Below are positions 30,108 to 39,439 of a stretch of 64,000 bases of DNA, in pieces. Numbering within the stretch: the stretch's first letter is position 1; each line of letters begins with the position of its first letter. Both the position numbers and the translations under genes were made by a program. Below the pieces are notes generated by a model. That model was not told the origin of the DNA. It was given only the letters and a program-made list of their open reading frames with translations, and did no database searches. Source of the DNA: Ehrlichia ruminantium str. Welgevonden (GTDB taxonomy: Bacteria > Pseudomonadota > Alphaproteobacteria > Rickettsiales > Anaplasmataceae); contig NC_005295.2 in NCBI RefSeq assembly GCF_000026005.1, positions 186,001 to 250,000 on the forward strand, in the 5' to 3' direction.

Positions 30108-31628
30108 CTAAGTGTTAATTATAGTTCTGTATCTGTGGAATATAATCTTCCATAATAATATAGCTATTATTATTAACCCAAATAATGGAATAATAAACTT
30201 GCTAATATACCTAGAATAGAGAGTGCCATTATTGATATGGTAAGGTAAATATGAGTCAATAATACCTTCTGTTATTATAGGTAAAGAGTGGATTATTCTT
30301 CCATAGCTATCTATTACAGCTGATATACCAGTATTAGCTGCGCGGATAGTGGGCAACCCATTTTCTATGCTTCTCATGCGACTCATTTCAAAATGTTGGT
30401 AAGGTTGTGAACTTATTCCAAACCATCCATCATTTGTTAAATTAATTATCCATTTTCCATTAATACATTTATTTGCCATTTCGTTACTGAAAATGGATTC
30501 ATAGCATATTGAAGGTACAAAAGGCATTCTATTGTTATTTAATGATATTAATTTTTTTTGTTCTGTCCCTGAATTATAGCTAAAACCAGCTGTTATAGAT
30601 CGTGGTACAATACTTCGTAATATTGATGGTATGAATTCGCCAAATGGTACTAAATGGTATTTATCGTAGTAATCAATTATCTTGCCATTATCATTGATTG
30701 CAAACAGCGTATTATGGAATTTTTGACTTTCCTTATCATATCTTGTACCACTAGCAATTAAAAACTTTGGAATTGTAAATTTAATACTGTTTGTGATTAA
30801 ATTATTGTTTTTATCTGTTAACAACGGGAAAGAACCTTCACCCCAGATTATATGTGTTCTTGAATTCAAACCGTACTTACTAGTCAGTCCTAGATATGTT
30901 TGAAAGGTATTATACTCTTGTTCTTCGTTTTCGTCCCATTGGTGATCTATATTACCTTGAACTATACGTAAAGCTATGTCATTGTGGTATTTATATTCTT
31001 GATTTAATAATCTATTGCTCCCATAGATATACATACTAACCAATGTTATTAGTGTAATAATACATGATAGAATACACTTGTCTTGTATAGATACTCCAAC
31101 TGCTGCACTGCATAGCACAGCAAGAAATGTCATCCCATGTGGTCCTATTAGTGAAGCAGTTTGTAACATTTCTGTTGAGAAAGACCAGGAATATGCTAAC
31201 AAATTCCATGGTAATATGATTTCAATACATATTCCAGCTATAGTAAACGACAAGGATAGAATTATTAACCCGTACAGTTTTTTACAGTTTATAAAATGTA
31301 CAATAGAAGATGCCATACCAAAAAACAATGATAAAATTGCTGGAATTATAGTTATGGCGAATGGTACTAAAGGCCAAAAGATACGACTTTGAGCTATTAA
31401 TGGTACGGCAAGCCAGTATAAACTAGTTGTAAAATACCCAAAACCAAACCACCATCCAGAGTAAAATGCCTGCTTTATATTTTGTGCATGTGATAAGGTA
31501 ATGTAAAACCCAGAAAATCCTATCAATAGTGCAATAAACATATAAAATGGTGGCATTGATATAGTAGACATTGCACCTAATATCACTGCGAACGTATAAT
31601 TATGTTTCTTATACGGAGATAATTCCAT
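30108..31628 (-). CDS. lnt: Apolipoprotein N-acyltransferase
   Basis: This 506-residue inner-membrane enzyme adds the third acyl chain to lipoproteins. The N-terminal half has about six hydrophobic segments. The periplasmic nitrilase-like domain follows, with the catalytic Glu in HIIWGEGSFP, Lys in YDKYHLVPFGEF and Cys in PSICYESIF. WIINLTNDGWFGIS and a final membrane segment close the protein. All three catalytic residues are present. It works in the same lipoprotein route as LolD, encoded about 7 kb away. The ATG at 31628 gives MELSPYKKHNY. Confidence 0.95.
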   Translation of the reverse strand: MELSPYKKHNYTFAVILGAMSTISMPPFYMFIALLIGFSGFYITLSHAQNIKQAFYSGWWFGFGYFTTSLYWLAVPLIAQSRIFWPLVPFAITIIPAILSLFFGMASSIVHFINCKKLYGLIILSLSFTIAGICIEIILPWNLLAYSWSFSTEMLQTASLIGPHGMTFLAVLCSAAVGVSIQDKCILSCIITLITLVSMYIYGSNRLLNQEYKYHNDIALRIVQGNIDHQWDENEEQEYNTFQTYLGLTSKYGLNSRTHIIWGEGSFPLLTDKNNNLITNSIKFTIPKFLIASGTRYDKESQKFHNTLFAINDNGKIIDYYDKYHLVPFGEFIPSILRSIVPRSITAGFSYNSGTEQKKLISLNNNRMPFVPSICYESIFSNEMANKCINGKWIINLTNDGWFGISSQPYQHFEMSRMRSIENGLPTIRAANTGISAVIDSYGRIIHSLPIITEGIIDSYLPYHINNGTLYSRYISKFIIPLFGLIIIAILLWKIIFHRYRTIINT

Positions 31629-32950
31629 TAATTTTTTACCTTATTAATATCTAATGCTAAGAATACTAGCGTGATAGCTATTGTAAGCATTTTTTATATT
31701 ATGTAAAGCATAAGGCTTTAGTATTTTGTGTATATATTCAAAATGTTTACCTCAAAATATCTTATTTATAGTATTGGTAAGTTATAGTTGTGTTGTATAT
31801 TAATATAAGTGAGAACTATGAGTTATCTTGATGTAGTACTTAATACTTAGTTTGTTACAATTGTTGTGTACCTTTATAACAAGGTATTGTAATTTTGTAA
31901 GTTATCTTTTCTATAAATTTTTTCTAATAAGAATTAGTAATGTTAAATAATATAATTATTCAATCATATTAGTATATCTTTAATTTAAATTTCAATATTT
32001 ATATAAATATTGAAAGTATATTGTGGTATGCTACCTAAATAGTATGTAAAGAGTACTATTGTATATTTTAAGATATTGTTGTGAATTATCATGCTATTTA
32101 TGGCTTCTATGATAGGTTAGTAGTGTTGGATATGGATATCTTATGTAGTAAATGGTTTAGAATCTCTCATTATTTTGATATTGAGAGTAATCTTATTTTA
32201 AATATAGTTAGTTAGATGGTATACTATATTTTTGATGTTTTGCTCTCTAGAGTGTTATGTAAAAAAGTATTGATTATTAAAAAGTGCGTTTTTAGATAGG
32301 TTAATCAAATATTGGTGTATCTATATATTTAATCAAGATCAATTATTCCTTGTTTTTTATATATAATAATTTTTTAAGTCTTTAATTTTTAGAAAAATAT
32401 GTATAGGTACTTGATATATGGAATAGTAAGTTGATGATTCCCTATAAAGACAATAATTTTTTAGTTTTTTGGATATTGTGATTTGTTATCTTTGAAATGT
32501 GTTATATATATCAATATATTATCAGTTAATGTACTTATGGATTAAAGATTATTGGGTCATATAAGCAATGTTTGGTTTTTTATGCAATATGGTATCTGCT
32601 TAAATTAAAAGTAAGTGTTAATATTATTACATTTAAGGAAATAATTAGTATCTTAGAAATTAACAACTATGGCATGCTGTATCTTTTGATATAAGAGTGT
32701 GTTTTTAATGTAGAATTAGTGATTAAATAGTAAAGAATTTATGATCTAGTAAGAGTTTTAATTCGTTGTTAGATCATTGGTGATATACTTAATTATTACT
32801 CGAAACTTTGTTTATGCAGGTATTAATATCTTTAATTCTTTGAAATTGTGGTAAATCTGTAAAAATATTGTACAAAATAATTTTCTCTATTTTATAAGTT
32901 TATTATTAACTGGATATAAAATATGAACATATGCAGATGAAACGTATATA

Positions 32951-33583
32951 GTTAACTTTACAATAATAGATTGGTAAAAGTAAATTTGACAAATTGATCA
33001 ATATCTTAAAATGAGTTGAGTGGAAAAGTATAAGAGTAATACTGGTATTTCTTATTTTATAAGGATTAGAGCACTTAATATATACATAACTATTGAGATT
33101 GTTTAGTAGATGAAAGAGTAAAAATATATTTTCTAGGTCTCTATAACTACCTATAAGGCATGATGATCTACAAATGAAAAGTGTATGGTTAACTTTACAA
33201 TAATGGATTGGTGAAAGTAATTTTGACAAATTGATTAATATCTTAAAATGAGTTGAGTGGAAAAGTATAAGAGTAATACTGGTATTTCTTATTTTATAAG
33301 GATTAGAGCACTTAATATATACATAACTATTAAGATTGTTTAGTAGATGAGAGAGTAAAAATATATTTTGTAGGTCTCTATAACTACCTATAAGGCATGA
33401 TGATCTGCAAATGAAAAGTGTATGGTTAACTTTACAATAATGGATTGGTGAAAGTAAATTTGACAAATTGATTAATATCTTAAAATGAGTTGAGTGGAAA
33501 AGTATAAAAATAATGTAGGTGTTTTTTTTTGTTTATAATTGAATTAAAGTGCTTAAAGATATTTATATAGTTATTACTCAGAT
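32951..33583. repeat. Tandem repeat, two copies of 237 bases plus a degenerate third
   Basis: GTTAACTTTACAATAA marks unit starts at 32951, 33188 and 33425, exactly 237 bases apart each time. The first two copies are nearly the same. The third is close for about 85 bases, then alignable but degenerate up to 33583. Since 237 is a multiple of three, the minus strand keeps one frame open across the array, which produces a 186-codon ORF that I do not accept as a gene. Confidence 0.93.
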
Positions 33584-33673
33584 TAAAGATTTATTGTTAA
33601 ATAACGCATCTTTTAAAGATTATGGTCATATTAATACTATAAAGTTTGACCCTCAAGATACAGTAATTAGAAA
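33584..33673 (+). pseudogene. 90-base exact copy of an internal piece of the M9-like gene
   Basis: Every base of 33584-33673 matches 44376-44465 inside the large M9-like gene. Translated, it gives KDLLLNNASFKDYGHINTIK and ten more residues before diverging to a stop. It has no start and no partner sequence, so it is a transposed fragment. Perfect identity implies a recent copy or gene conversion. It abuts the degenerate end of the 237-base array. Confidence 0.92.
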
Positions 33674-34086
33674 TTTAATTAAATTAAGCTAGTGAACAAA
33701 GAATTTGTATTATATTATTTTAGGTATCTATTATCTTTACAGTTTAAATAAGAAAGCAAGGGTTTATTAATTATATAGTGAATGAAATATATTATTACTG
33801 AGTATATCATGTTTATTATATACATTATTCACTATTCACAAATTCAGTGTATGTGATAAACCTAAATAATTATCAGATATTAGGGGGTATATTTTTTCGT
33901 AAGAGCTTACATTAATGTAATTATTAATAGTATTTTTTGTTTTTAAAAGATATAAATTCTACTGTTGTTTGTTACTGCATAACAATATTCAGTGATAAAC
34001 AAGGATTTACAATAAATACACTTGCCTTTTTAAGAATATTTTAGTAGTTTTGAGAATCATATGATACTTTATGATGAGTATACCTA

Positions 34087-35565
34087 ATGAGTAGTTCGTT
34101 ACCTGTTTTACAGGTTATTATACCTTTACTTTCTGCAGTAATATGTGCTTTATTAAAAAATAGTACATTGGTGAAAATTATATCATCTATTGTTGTAGTA
34201 GTATCTTTTTCCATTGCGTTGGTATTGTTCTCTCAGGTTTGTTCTGCTGATGTAATCAAATACAGCCTAGGGGGGTGGATCGTTCCTTATGGCATAGAAC
34301 TTAAAGTGAACATATTTAGTGCTACTATGCTTGTTTTAGTAAATTTTATTGCTGTAATGAGTATATTGTATGGCATATATCCTAGCATCAGAGAAATAGG
34401 TGTTAACAAGATACCAAGTTTCTATTCTGTATTTTTGCTATGTTTAGGTGGTTTTTTGGGGATATTAGTATCAAATGATGTTTTTAATATCTATGTTTTT
34501 CTTGAGATTTCGTCTATTTCTTCTTATATTTTGGTTGCAATGGGAAAAGATAAAGCTGCTTTAATAGCAGCATTTGATTATTTAGTAATTGGTACAATTG
34601 GGGCAACTTTTTATTTAATAGGTATAGGCTTTTTGTATGCTATTACTGGTACATTGAATATTGGAGATTTGTTTCTAATAATTCATGATAATTTGCTGGT
34701 AACAAATAGAGTTACACAGATTGCAATGTTATTTATTATGGTAGGTTTGTTTATAAAGACAGCGCTATTCCCATTTCATAAATGGTTAATACAGGCTTAT
34801 AGTTTTGCTCCTTCTTTTATTTCTGTGTTTTTTTCCGGTACTTCTACTAAAGTTATGATATATCTCATTATAAAGATGATATATGACGTTTTTAAAGCTG
34901 ATTTTGTTTTTGTGACTTTACCTTTTAATATTGTTTTTATGTGTTTTGCTGTCTTGTCAATAGTTTGTGGATCTTTACTTGCAATTTTTACTAGCAATAT
35001 TAAAAAGATATTTGCTTATTCAAGTATTGCACATTTAGGATATATTGTATTTGCAGTTAGTTTAAATACTAATTATGGTTTGGTTGCAGCTATAGCTTAT
35101 ATTATTAGTCATAGCTTGGTTAAGTCAGCATTATTTATGATTGTAGGTAGCATTGATTATGGTTGTGGTAACACACATCTGAAAGATTGTGCAAACATGT
35201 GGGAAACCATGCCAAAAATTACATTGCCATTTATTATATTATGTTTAAGTTTAATTGGTATGCCAGTTACTTCAGGGTTTATTGCTAAATGGTATATTGT
35301 TGATGCAGTTATAAAGTCTAATTTTTGGGCTGGTATTTTTGTGTTGCTTATAGGTTCTGGGTTATCTATAGTGTATGTTTGGAAAATAGTTGAAGCAGTG
35401 TGTCTTCGTTCACCTGATAATAAGGTAGTTATATCGTCGTTTAAAACGCCAAATGTTATGGTATTATGTATTTGGATAATGGTAATTGCTTCTATTATTG
35501 TGGGAATATATCCAATTCCTTTAACATTGATTTCTAATAAAATAGCGACATTGCTATTATATTGA
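34087..35565 (+). CDS. Mrp-type cation/proton antiporter subunit D (NuoM/N-like)
   Basis: This 492-residue polytopic membrane protein has about 14 hydrophobic segments and belongs to the proton-conducting membrane transporter family shared by complex I NuoM/NuoN and Mrp/Mnh antiporters. Visible hallmarks are FNIYVFLEISSISSYILVA with the key Glu, the LFPFHKWLIQAYSFAP helix with its Lys, and KKIFAYSSIAHLGYI. The short N-terminus and the loop composition suggest MrpD rather than NuoM, but separating the two needs a tree. No other mrp or nuo gene lies beside it; in Ehrlichia these genes are scattered. Confidence 0.78.
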   Translation: MSSSLPVLQVIIPLLSAVICALLKNSTLVKIISSIVVVVSFSIALVLFSQVCSADVIKYSLGGWIVPYGIELKVNIFSATMLVLVNFIAVMSILYGIYPSIREIGVNKIPSFYSVFLLCLGGFLGILVSNDVFNIYVFLEISSISSYILVAMGKDKAALIAAFDYLVIGTIGATFYLIGIGFLYAITGTLNIGDLFLIIHDNLLVTNRVTQIAMLFIMVGLFIKTALFPFHKWLIQAYSFAPSFISVFFSGTSTKVMIYLIIKMIYDVFKADFVFVTLPFNIVFMCFAVLSIVCGSLLAIFTSNIKKIFAYSSIAHLGYIVFAVSLNTNYGLVAAIAYIISHSLVKSALFMIVGSIDYGCGNTHLKDCANMWETMPKITLPFIILCLSLIGMPVTSGFIAKWYIVDAVIKSNFWAGIFVLLIGSGLSIVYVWKIVEAVCLRSPDNKVVISSFKTPNVMVLCIWIMVIASIIVGIYPIPLTLISNKIATLLLY

Positions 35566-35642
35566 GATATCTATTTGAATTTTATTATTACTAAATGACT
35601 TATTTGGATGGTGAGTTACACTCAAGTAATGATAAAAAATGT

Positions 35643-35670
35643 AAATTAACTACCCATTTCTAGTTAATTT
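35643..35670. terminator. Hairpin between convergent genes
   Basis: A perfect 10-base stem, AAATTAACTA and TAGTTAATTT, closes the 8-base loop CCCATTTC. It lies between the Mrp-type gene and the minus-strand small membrane protein and could serve both directions, but the stem is AT-rich. Confidence 0.4.
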
Positions 35671-35793
35671 ATACCTAACTGTTAACTAAATCATTCTTAT
35701 GAGGAAAATGTAGTAAATCTTACTACCTTATATAATAACTATGTAAAAATCTAAAGAAATACCAAGATAGTACCTCCTCTTAATATAAAGAAG

Positions 35794-36093
35794 TTATCTA
35801 CTTCTACTTTGTTCTTTACTTTCAAATACTTGAGATACTGAGTCAATAGTAAAAGTTGTGCTGTGTGCAACATGATGTTCTGGAGTATAATTCTTATCAA
35901 ATGGTTTATCCATACTACCTATATTTTCTTGAGTACTTACAGATGATTGATCTTTAGGTTGAAGTTTTTTCTTGAGTTTTTTATTGTACTTAAAGAAATA
36001 AGTACTACCTATCACTAATAGAAGTATTAGTAACGCTATCGACTTTGGGTTACTAACTATATGTAATAATAAGTTATAAAAATCATTTAGCAT
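35794..36093 (-). CDS. Small single-span membrane protein, hypothetical
   Basis: This 99-residue protein has one clear transmembrane segment at about residues 17-34 (SIALLILLLVIGSTYFF). A basic stretch KYNKKLKKKLQPK and a polar Ser/Thr/Gln-rich tail follow. By the positive-inside rule the tail should be cytoplasmic. I recognise no family. It stands alone between long gaps. It could be a real small Ehrlichia gene, since the composition is protein-like and the start has a plausible hydrophobic pattern. Confidence 0.6.
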   Translation of the reverse strand: MLNDFYNLLLHIVSNPKSIALLILLLVIGSTYFFKYNKKLKKKLQPKDQSSVSTQENIGSMDKPFDKNYTPEHHVAHSTTFTIDSVSQVFESKEQSRSR

Positions 36094-36691
36094 AACATTA
36101 TCTTAAATAACCATCACACAACTATCATTATATTCCAAAAATGCATATAAGCATAGTAAATAATTAATGCTATAGCATGTTTTTTGTTTTGCCTATAAAG
36201 TTAAGTTGTAATCATTAAATAAGTTTATTTTCACTTTGTAATATATTACTGTATTTGTTTAGTTTTCGTATAATTCTACCACTTACTTCAATCAGCCTTA
36301 TATTTACTGGTAATAATGCAATTCTTCCTTAGTATTAATAGTTAATATAAATAAATTAATACTTAATTATAACATAAGTTTAAGAATATTACTAGTAATG
36401 TATTGCTGTTGTTTGATTTTTATGTCTGTTATTAGTTTAGCATATTATGCTGTTAAAAATATATGTTAATAACACTATTGAGTAAATGAAACTATTATCT
36501 ATGTAATAAAATTATGTTGATGCTTAAATCTAATGTGTATCTTATAATTGAGCTTTTATTGATGGTAATTCCTTAAATTTTATTTAAACTCAATAATGTC
36601 AAATATTTATATTATCTTTATTTAGTTGTTCATCCTATTGGTTAGTTATAATATGCTTGTTGTCAAATTTGTATTTAACAATTGATATTGA
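36094..36691. other. Intergenic region without visible features
   Basis: About 600 bases of AT-rich DNA. No gene, array or strong hairpin was seen. Confidence 0.4.
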
Positions 36692-37141
36692 CTACTTAAT
36701 AAGTGAATCTATTATTTTAGCAATAATTGCATTGAAACTTAAATCTGAATGTGTATGTTCTATTAAACCTTCACTTACGATGACTTCTTGATCTGATCCA
36801 AGTTCGATATCAATGTGCTTTTTTCCTAACATATTGCTGTTTAATATAGATGCTGAACTATCTGAAGGTAGTAAGATATTTTTCTGTATGCACATTGTGA
36901 CTATAGGAGTATAGCTTTCATTCAATGATATTGAAGTTACTGTACCTATTTTTACTCCTGATATTGTTACTTCATCTCCTATGTCTAACCCATCTACATT
37001 TGAGAAAAATGCTTTAACTGTGTAACAATTACGTAAGGTATTTTTATATGGTAATTTGTTAAATGCTATTATCCCAATAGATATTGCTCCTGCTAACACT
37101 AGGAATCCTATAAAAATTTCAATAATATTTGATCTATGCAT
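36692..37141 (-). CDS. mlaD: MCE-domain lipid transport protein MlaD
   Basis: This 149-residue protein has an N-terminal membrane anchor (IIEIFIGFLVLAGAISIGII) and one MCE domain. The domain shows YTVKAFFSNVDGLDIGDEVTISGVKIGTV, the classical start, and NSNMLGKKHIDIELG. MlaD forms a hexameric ring in the periplasm as part of the MlaFEDB phospholipid transporter. The protein is shorter than many MlaD, as is usual in Rickettsiales. It follows the NDUFA12-like gene by 27 bases, a pairing common in alphaproteobacteria, and both would be one transcript. Confidence 0.92.
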   Translation of the reverse strand: MHRSNIIEIFIGFLVLAGAISIGIIAFNKLPYKNTLRNCYTVKAFFSNVDGLDIGDEVTISGVKIGTVTSISLNESYTPIVTMCIQKNILLPSDSSASILNSNMLGKKHIDIELGSDQEVIVSEGLIEHTHSDLSFNAIIAKIIDSLIK

Positions 37142-37168
37142 AAAATACCGATGTTAATATGTTTTGTG

Positions 37169-37450
37169 TTATTTAAAAGACTTTTGAGGATGGTAGGCGT
37201 ACTTAGTTCCGGTTAAATTTGGTACATGTAGATTTTTTTCTGCAAGTTTTGGTAATTGATTATCTGTATAATGTAACCATATATGCCATAATGCAGGAAC
37301 TTTTGTTGGATCAACTTTACCGTTGTATATTACCCATCTTTTTTCACCAGTTTTTGTTAAAGAGTTGTAATAACGATTACCTAATATATCTTTGCCAACT
37401 AATTGTTTGTTTTTTCTTAGCATAAGCCGTAAATTACTAAAAAGCTGCAT
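37169..37450 (-). CDS. NADH:ubiquinone oxidoreductase 17.2 kDa subunit (NDUFA12) homologue
   Basis: This 93-residue protein matches the NDUFA12 family, a supernumerary complex I subunit kept in alphaproteobacteria and mitochondria. Characteristic segments are DILGNRYYNS, EKRWVIYNG, VPALWHIWLHY and the C-terminal NLTGTKYAYHP. It would sit on the matrix-side arm of complex I and aid assembly. It precedes mlaD in a two-gene unit. Length is slightly short but the whole core is present. Confidence 0.92.
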   Translation of the reverse strand: MQLFSNLRLMLRKNKQLVGKDILGNRYYNSLTKTGEKRWVIYNGKVDPTKVPALWHIWLHYTDNQLPKLAEKNLHVPNLTGTKYAYHPQKSFK

Positions 37451-37588
37451 ATTTAATGATAAATTGTAACTATAATTCTATACTAATATAATACTGATGA
37501 TGATATAATACAATTATTAACTATGTATGTCGTTAATTATTTTATATACTAAATTAACTTGATAAAGTTGTGTATTTAGAAATTACTT

Positions 37589-38050
37589 ATGAAATGTCCT
37601 TTCTGTAATAATATCAGTACTAATGTTAAAGACTCAAGGTCAATAGAAGATGATATGTTAATCAGAAGGCGTAGGGTTTGTCCTGTATGTAATTCTAGAT
37701 TTACTACTACTGAAAAGCTTCTACTTAGGTCATTGATGGTAATTAAAAAAAATGGAGGATTAGAGCAATTTGATAAAAAGAAACTACTTTCTTCGATTCT
37801 TATAGCTACAAAGAAACGTCCAGTAAGTCATGATAAAATAAATATGATGGTAAATAATATTTTTTATGAGCTTGAAGGCAAAAAAGATAATGCTATTCCA
37901 ACTGATGTTATTGGTAAAATGGTTATGGATAATCTTTTTAAATTAGATAAAGTTGCATATGTTAGATTTGCTTCTGTATATATGAACTTTAAGAATATTA
38001 ATGATTTTAGTAATATAATAGCAAAAATAATTAATGAAAATAACCTATGA
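37589..38050 (+). CDS. nrdR: Transcriptional repressor NrdR
   Basis: This 153-residue regulator represses ribonucleotide reductase genes when dATP is high. The N-terminal zinc ribbon shows CPFC and CPVC pairs (MKCPFCN, RRVCPVCNSRF). The ATP-cone follows with LMVIKKNGGLEQFDKKKL. Length and motifs are standard. A decayed copy of its middle section lies beyond the next tRNA at 38273-38424. It is a single-gene unit on the plus strand. Confidence 0.95.
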   Translation: MKCPFCNNISTNVKDSRSIEDDMLIRRRRVCPVCNSRFTTTEKLLLRSLMVIKKNGGLEQFDKKKLLSSILIATKKRPVSHDKINMMVNNIFYELEGKKDNAIPTDVIGKMVMDNLFKLDKVAYVRFASVYMNFKNINDFSNIIAKIINENNL

Positions 38051-38119
38051 TATAAGTTAGTGGAAATTTGTTATTGCTGATACATTAATTCTTGAATTGT
38101 TTGTAAGGTTGTGTTATTT

Positions 38120-38152
38120 AATTGGCAATAGCCTAGGGCATTGCTATCAATT
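38120..38152 (+). terminator. Imperfect hairpin between nrdR and tRNA-Ala
   Basis: AATTG-GCAAT-A-GCC pairs with GGGC-ATTGC-TAT-CAATT, with a small bulge. It lies 70 bases after nrdR and 11 bases before the tRNA, so it could end the nrdR transcript. No T-run follows, so confidence is low. Confidence 0.35.
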
Positions 38153-38162
38153 GTAATCTTAT

Positions 38163-38235
38163 GGGGGTATAGCTCACTTGGTAGAGCGTCTGCTTTGCAC
38201 GCAGAAGGTCAGCGGTTCGATTCCGCTTACCTCCA
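38163..38235 (+). tRNA. tRNA-Ala (anticodon TGC)
   Basis: The 73-base cloverleaf has acceptor GGGGGTA pairing with TACCTCC, D arm AGCTCACTTGGTAGAGC, anticodon loop TTTGCAC giving TGC, and T arm GCGGTTCGATTCCGC. The discriminator is A and CCA is not encoded. Confidence 0.96.
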
Positions 38236-39439
38236 CATTTTTTATATAATAACACTTTATCTTACTGTACCTTATAACTACAAAGAAATACCAGAGTTGT
38301 GACAGAATAAATATGGTTATGGGTAATATTTTTTATTCACTAGAGGGCAGAAATAGTACTATTTTGACTGGTATTATATGGTATTTATAAAATGCTTATG
38401 GATAATCTTTTTGATGGATTTAAACTTATAATAGATAAGAACAGTTTTTATGTGTTATTTTATATCTTGTGTTTGATGTGTATCTGCATATGTGTAAGTT
38501 ATTATAAAAATGTTAAAGTAATTACTGTCTTATATTAGAAAAGTATGTAGTAGTTATGTGGCCATTATTATGAGTTAATATATCTAAGTCTATAACTTAT
38601 TGATTATATAAATTAGCCTTTTGTGATTATTATTAATTTATCAATATATAGTTTTCAATATCATATACTAGAATCATATAAATAATGTGTAATGAGAATT
38701 TATTCTGTGAATTAGTTGTTTGTGATAAGTAATTTTATATATGTAAAACTTATGGTGAGTAATTTATTTACTATTGATTCATGTCTTCTAATTTTTCATA
38801 GTCATATATAAAGTACTGTAAGATTTTGTAGTAGGTTGTGATTGATAAGAGCATGTAGTATTAGCTTAGTTATTATTGAATTATAAGCAAAATGCTATGT
38901 GTTTCTATAGCTGGGATTTATTGTAATAAGTATTTGCTATAATTAGTTACTTAACATCAAGAAGTAGTGATTAGTAGGGCTATATAATTGCTACTAATTT
39001 GAAATCTTGTGATTTTTCAGATCACATACTAATGATTATAGGATTGTATAATTAGTATATGTAATAGGAACCTGTTATGTATAATTAAATACTTGTAAAT
39101 GCATGGTTACTTATATTAAAAAATAACAATTACTTGATTAATTAGAGTGATAATTTTTTTTTCAATAATGTATAAGTTGCAAAGTTCTTTAGTTATCCTG
39201 TACAGCAATTTACATATATTGTGCATATTGTATAGTTTATTTTGTACTGTTATATACTTATCAGTATTGTTGGTTTTATAGAGTTATGTTATATCTATGT
39301 GCGGTTTATGGTAAAATGTGTATCTTACTATTCTATTATTTACTTGTCTTATTATTTTGATTTATTTTGTAAGTTGTGAATATTCATACACAGTACTGTT
39401 AAATACTTAAAATGTATAATGAAATTAAATCAATAATTG
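38236..39439. other. Intergenic region with a decayed nrdR fragment
   Basis: The first 200 bases hold the nrdR-like remnant. The rest is AT-rich with no gene or array that I could see. Confidence 0.5.
38273..38424 (+). pseudogene. Decayed copy of the middle of nrdR
   Basis: About 150 bases align without large gaps to nrdR 37802-37950. Read in frame, the remnant gives ITTKK, then INM, NIFYSLEGR, where nrdR has IATKK, INM and NIFYELEGK. Many substitutions have accumulated and the frame ends in a stop within the copy. The zinc ribbon and start are missing. It is clearly older than the other copied fragments in the window and lies just past tRNA-Ala. Confidence 0.85.

Larger units (their letters stand above)
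31629..34086. other. 2.5-kb intergenic region with repeat array and a copied gene fragment
   Basis: The gap lies between divergent lnt and the Mrp-type gene. It contains the 237-base array (32951 onward) and, at 33584-33673, an exact copy of part of the M9-like gene. The first 1.2 kb shows no recognisable element. Confidence 0.6.

Noticed and set aside
31078..31392. 104-codon ORF opposite lnt
   Set aside because: It lies inside lnt, whose catalytic motifs fix the true strand and frame.
32906..33466. 186-codon minus-strand ORF with 79-residue repeats
   Set aside because: It is produced by a non-coding 237-base tandem repeat whose length is a multiple of three. No ribosome site, no family and a composition like the surrounding gaps.
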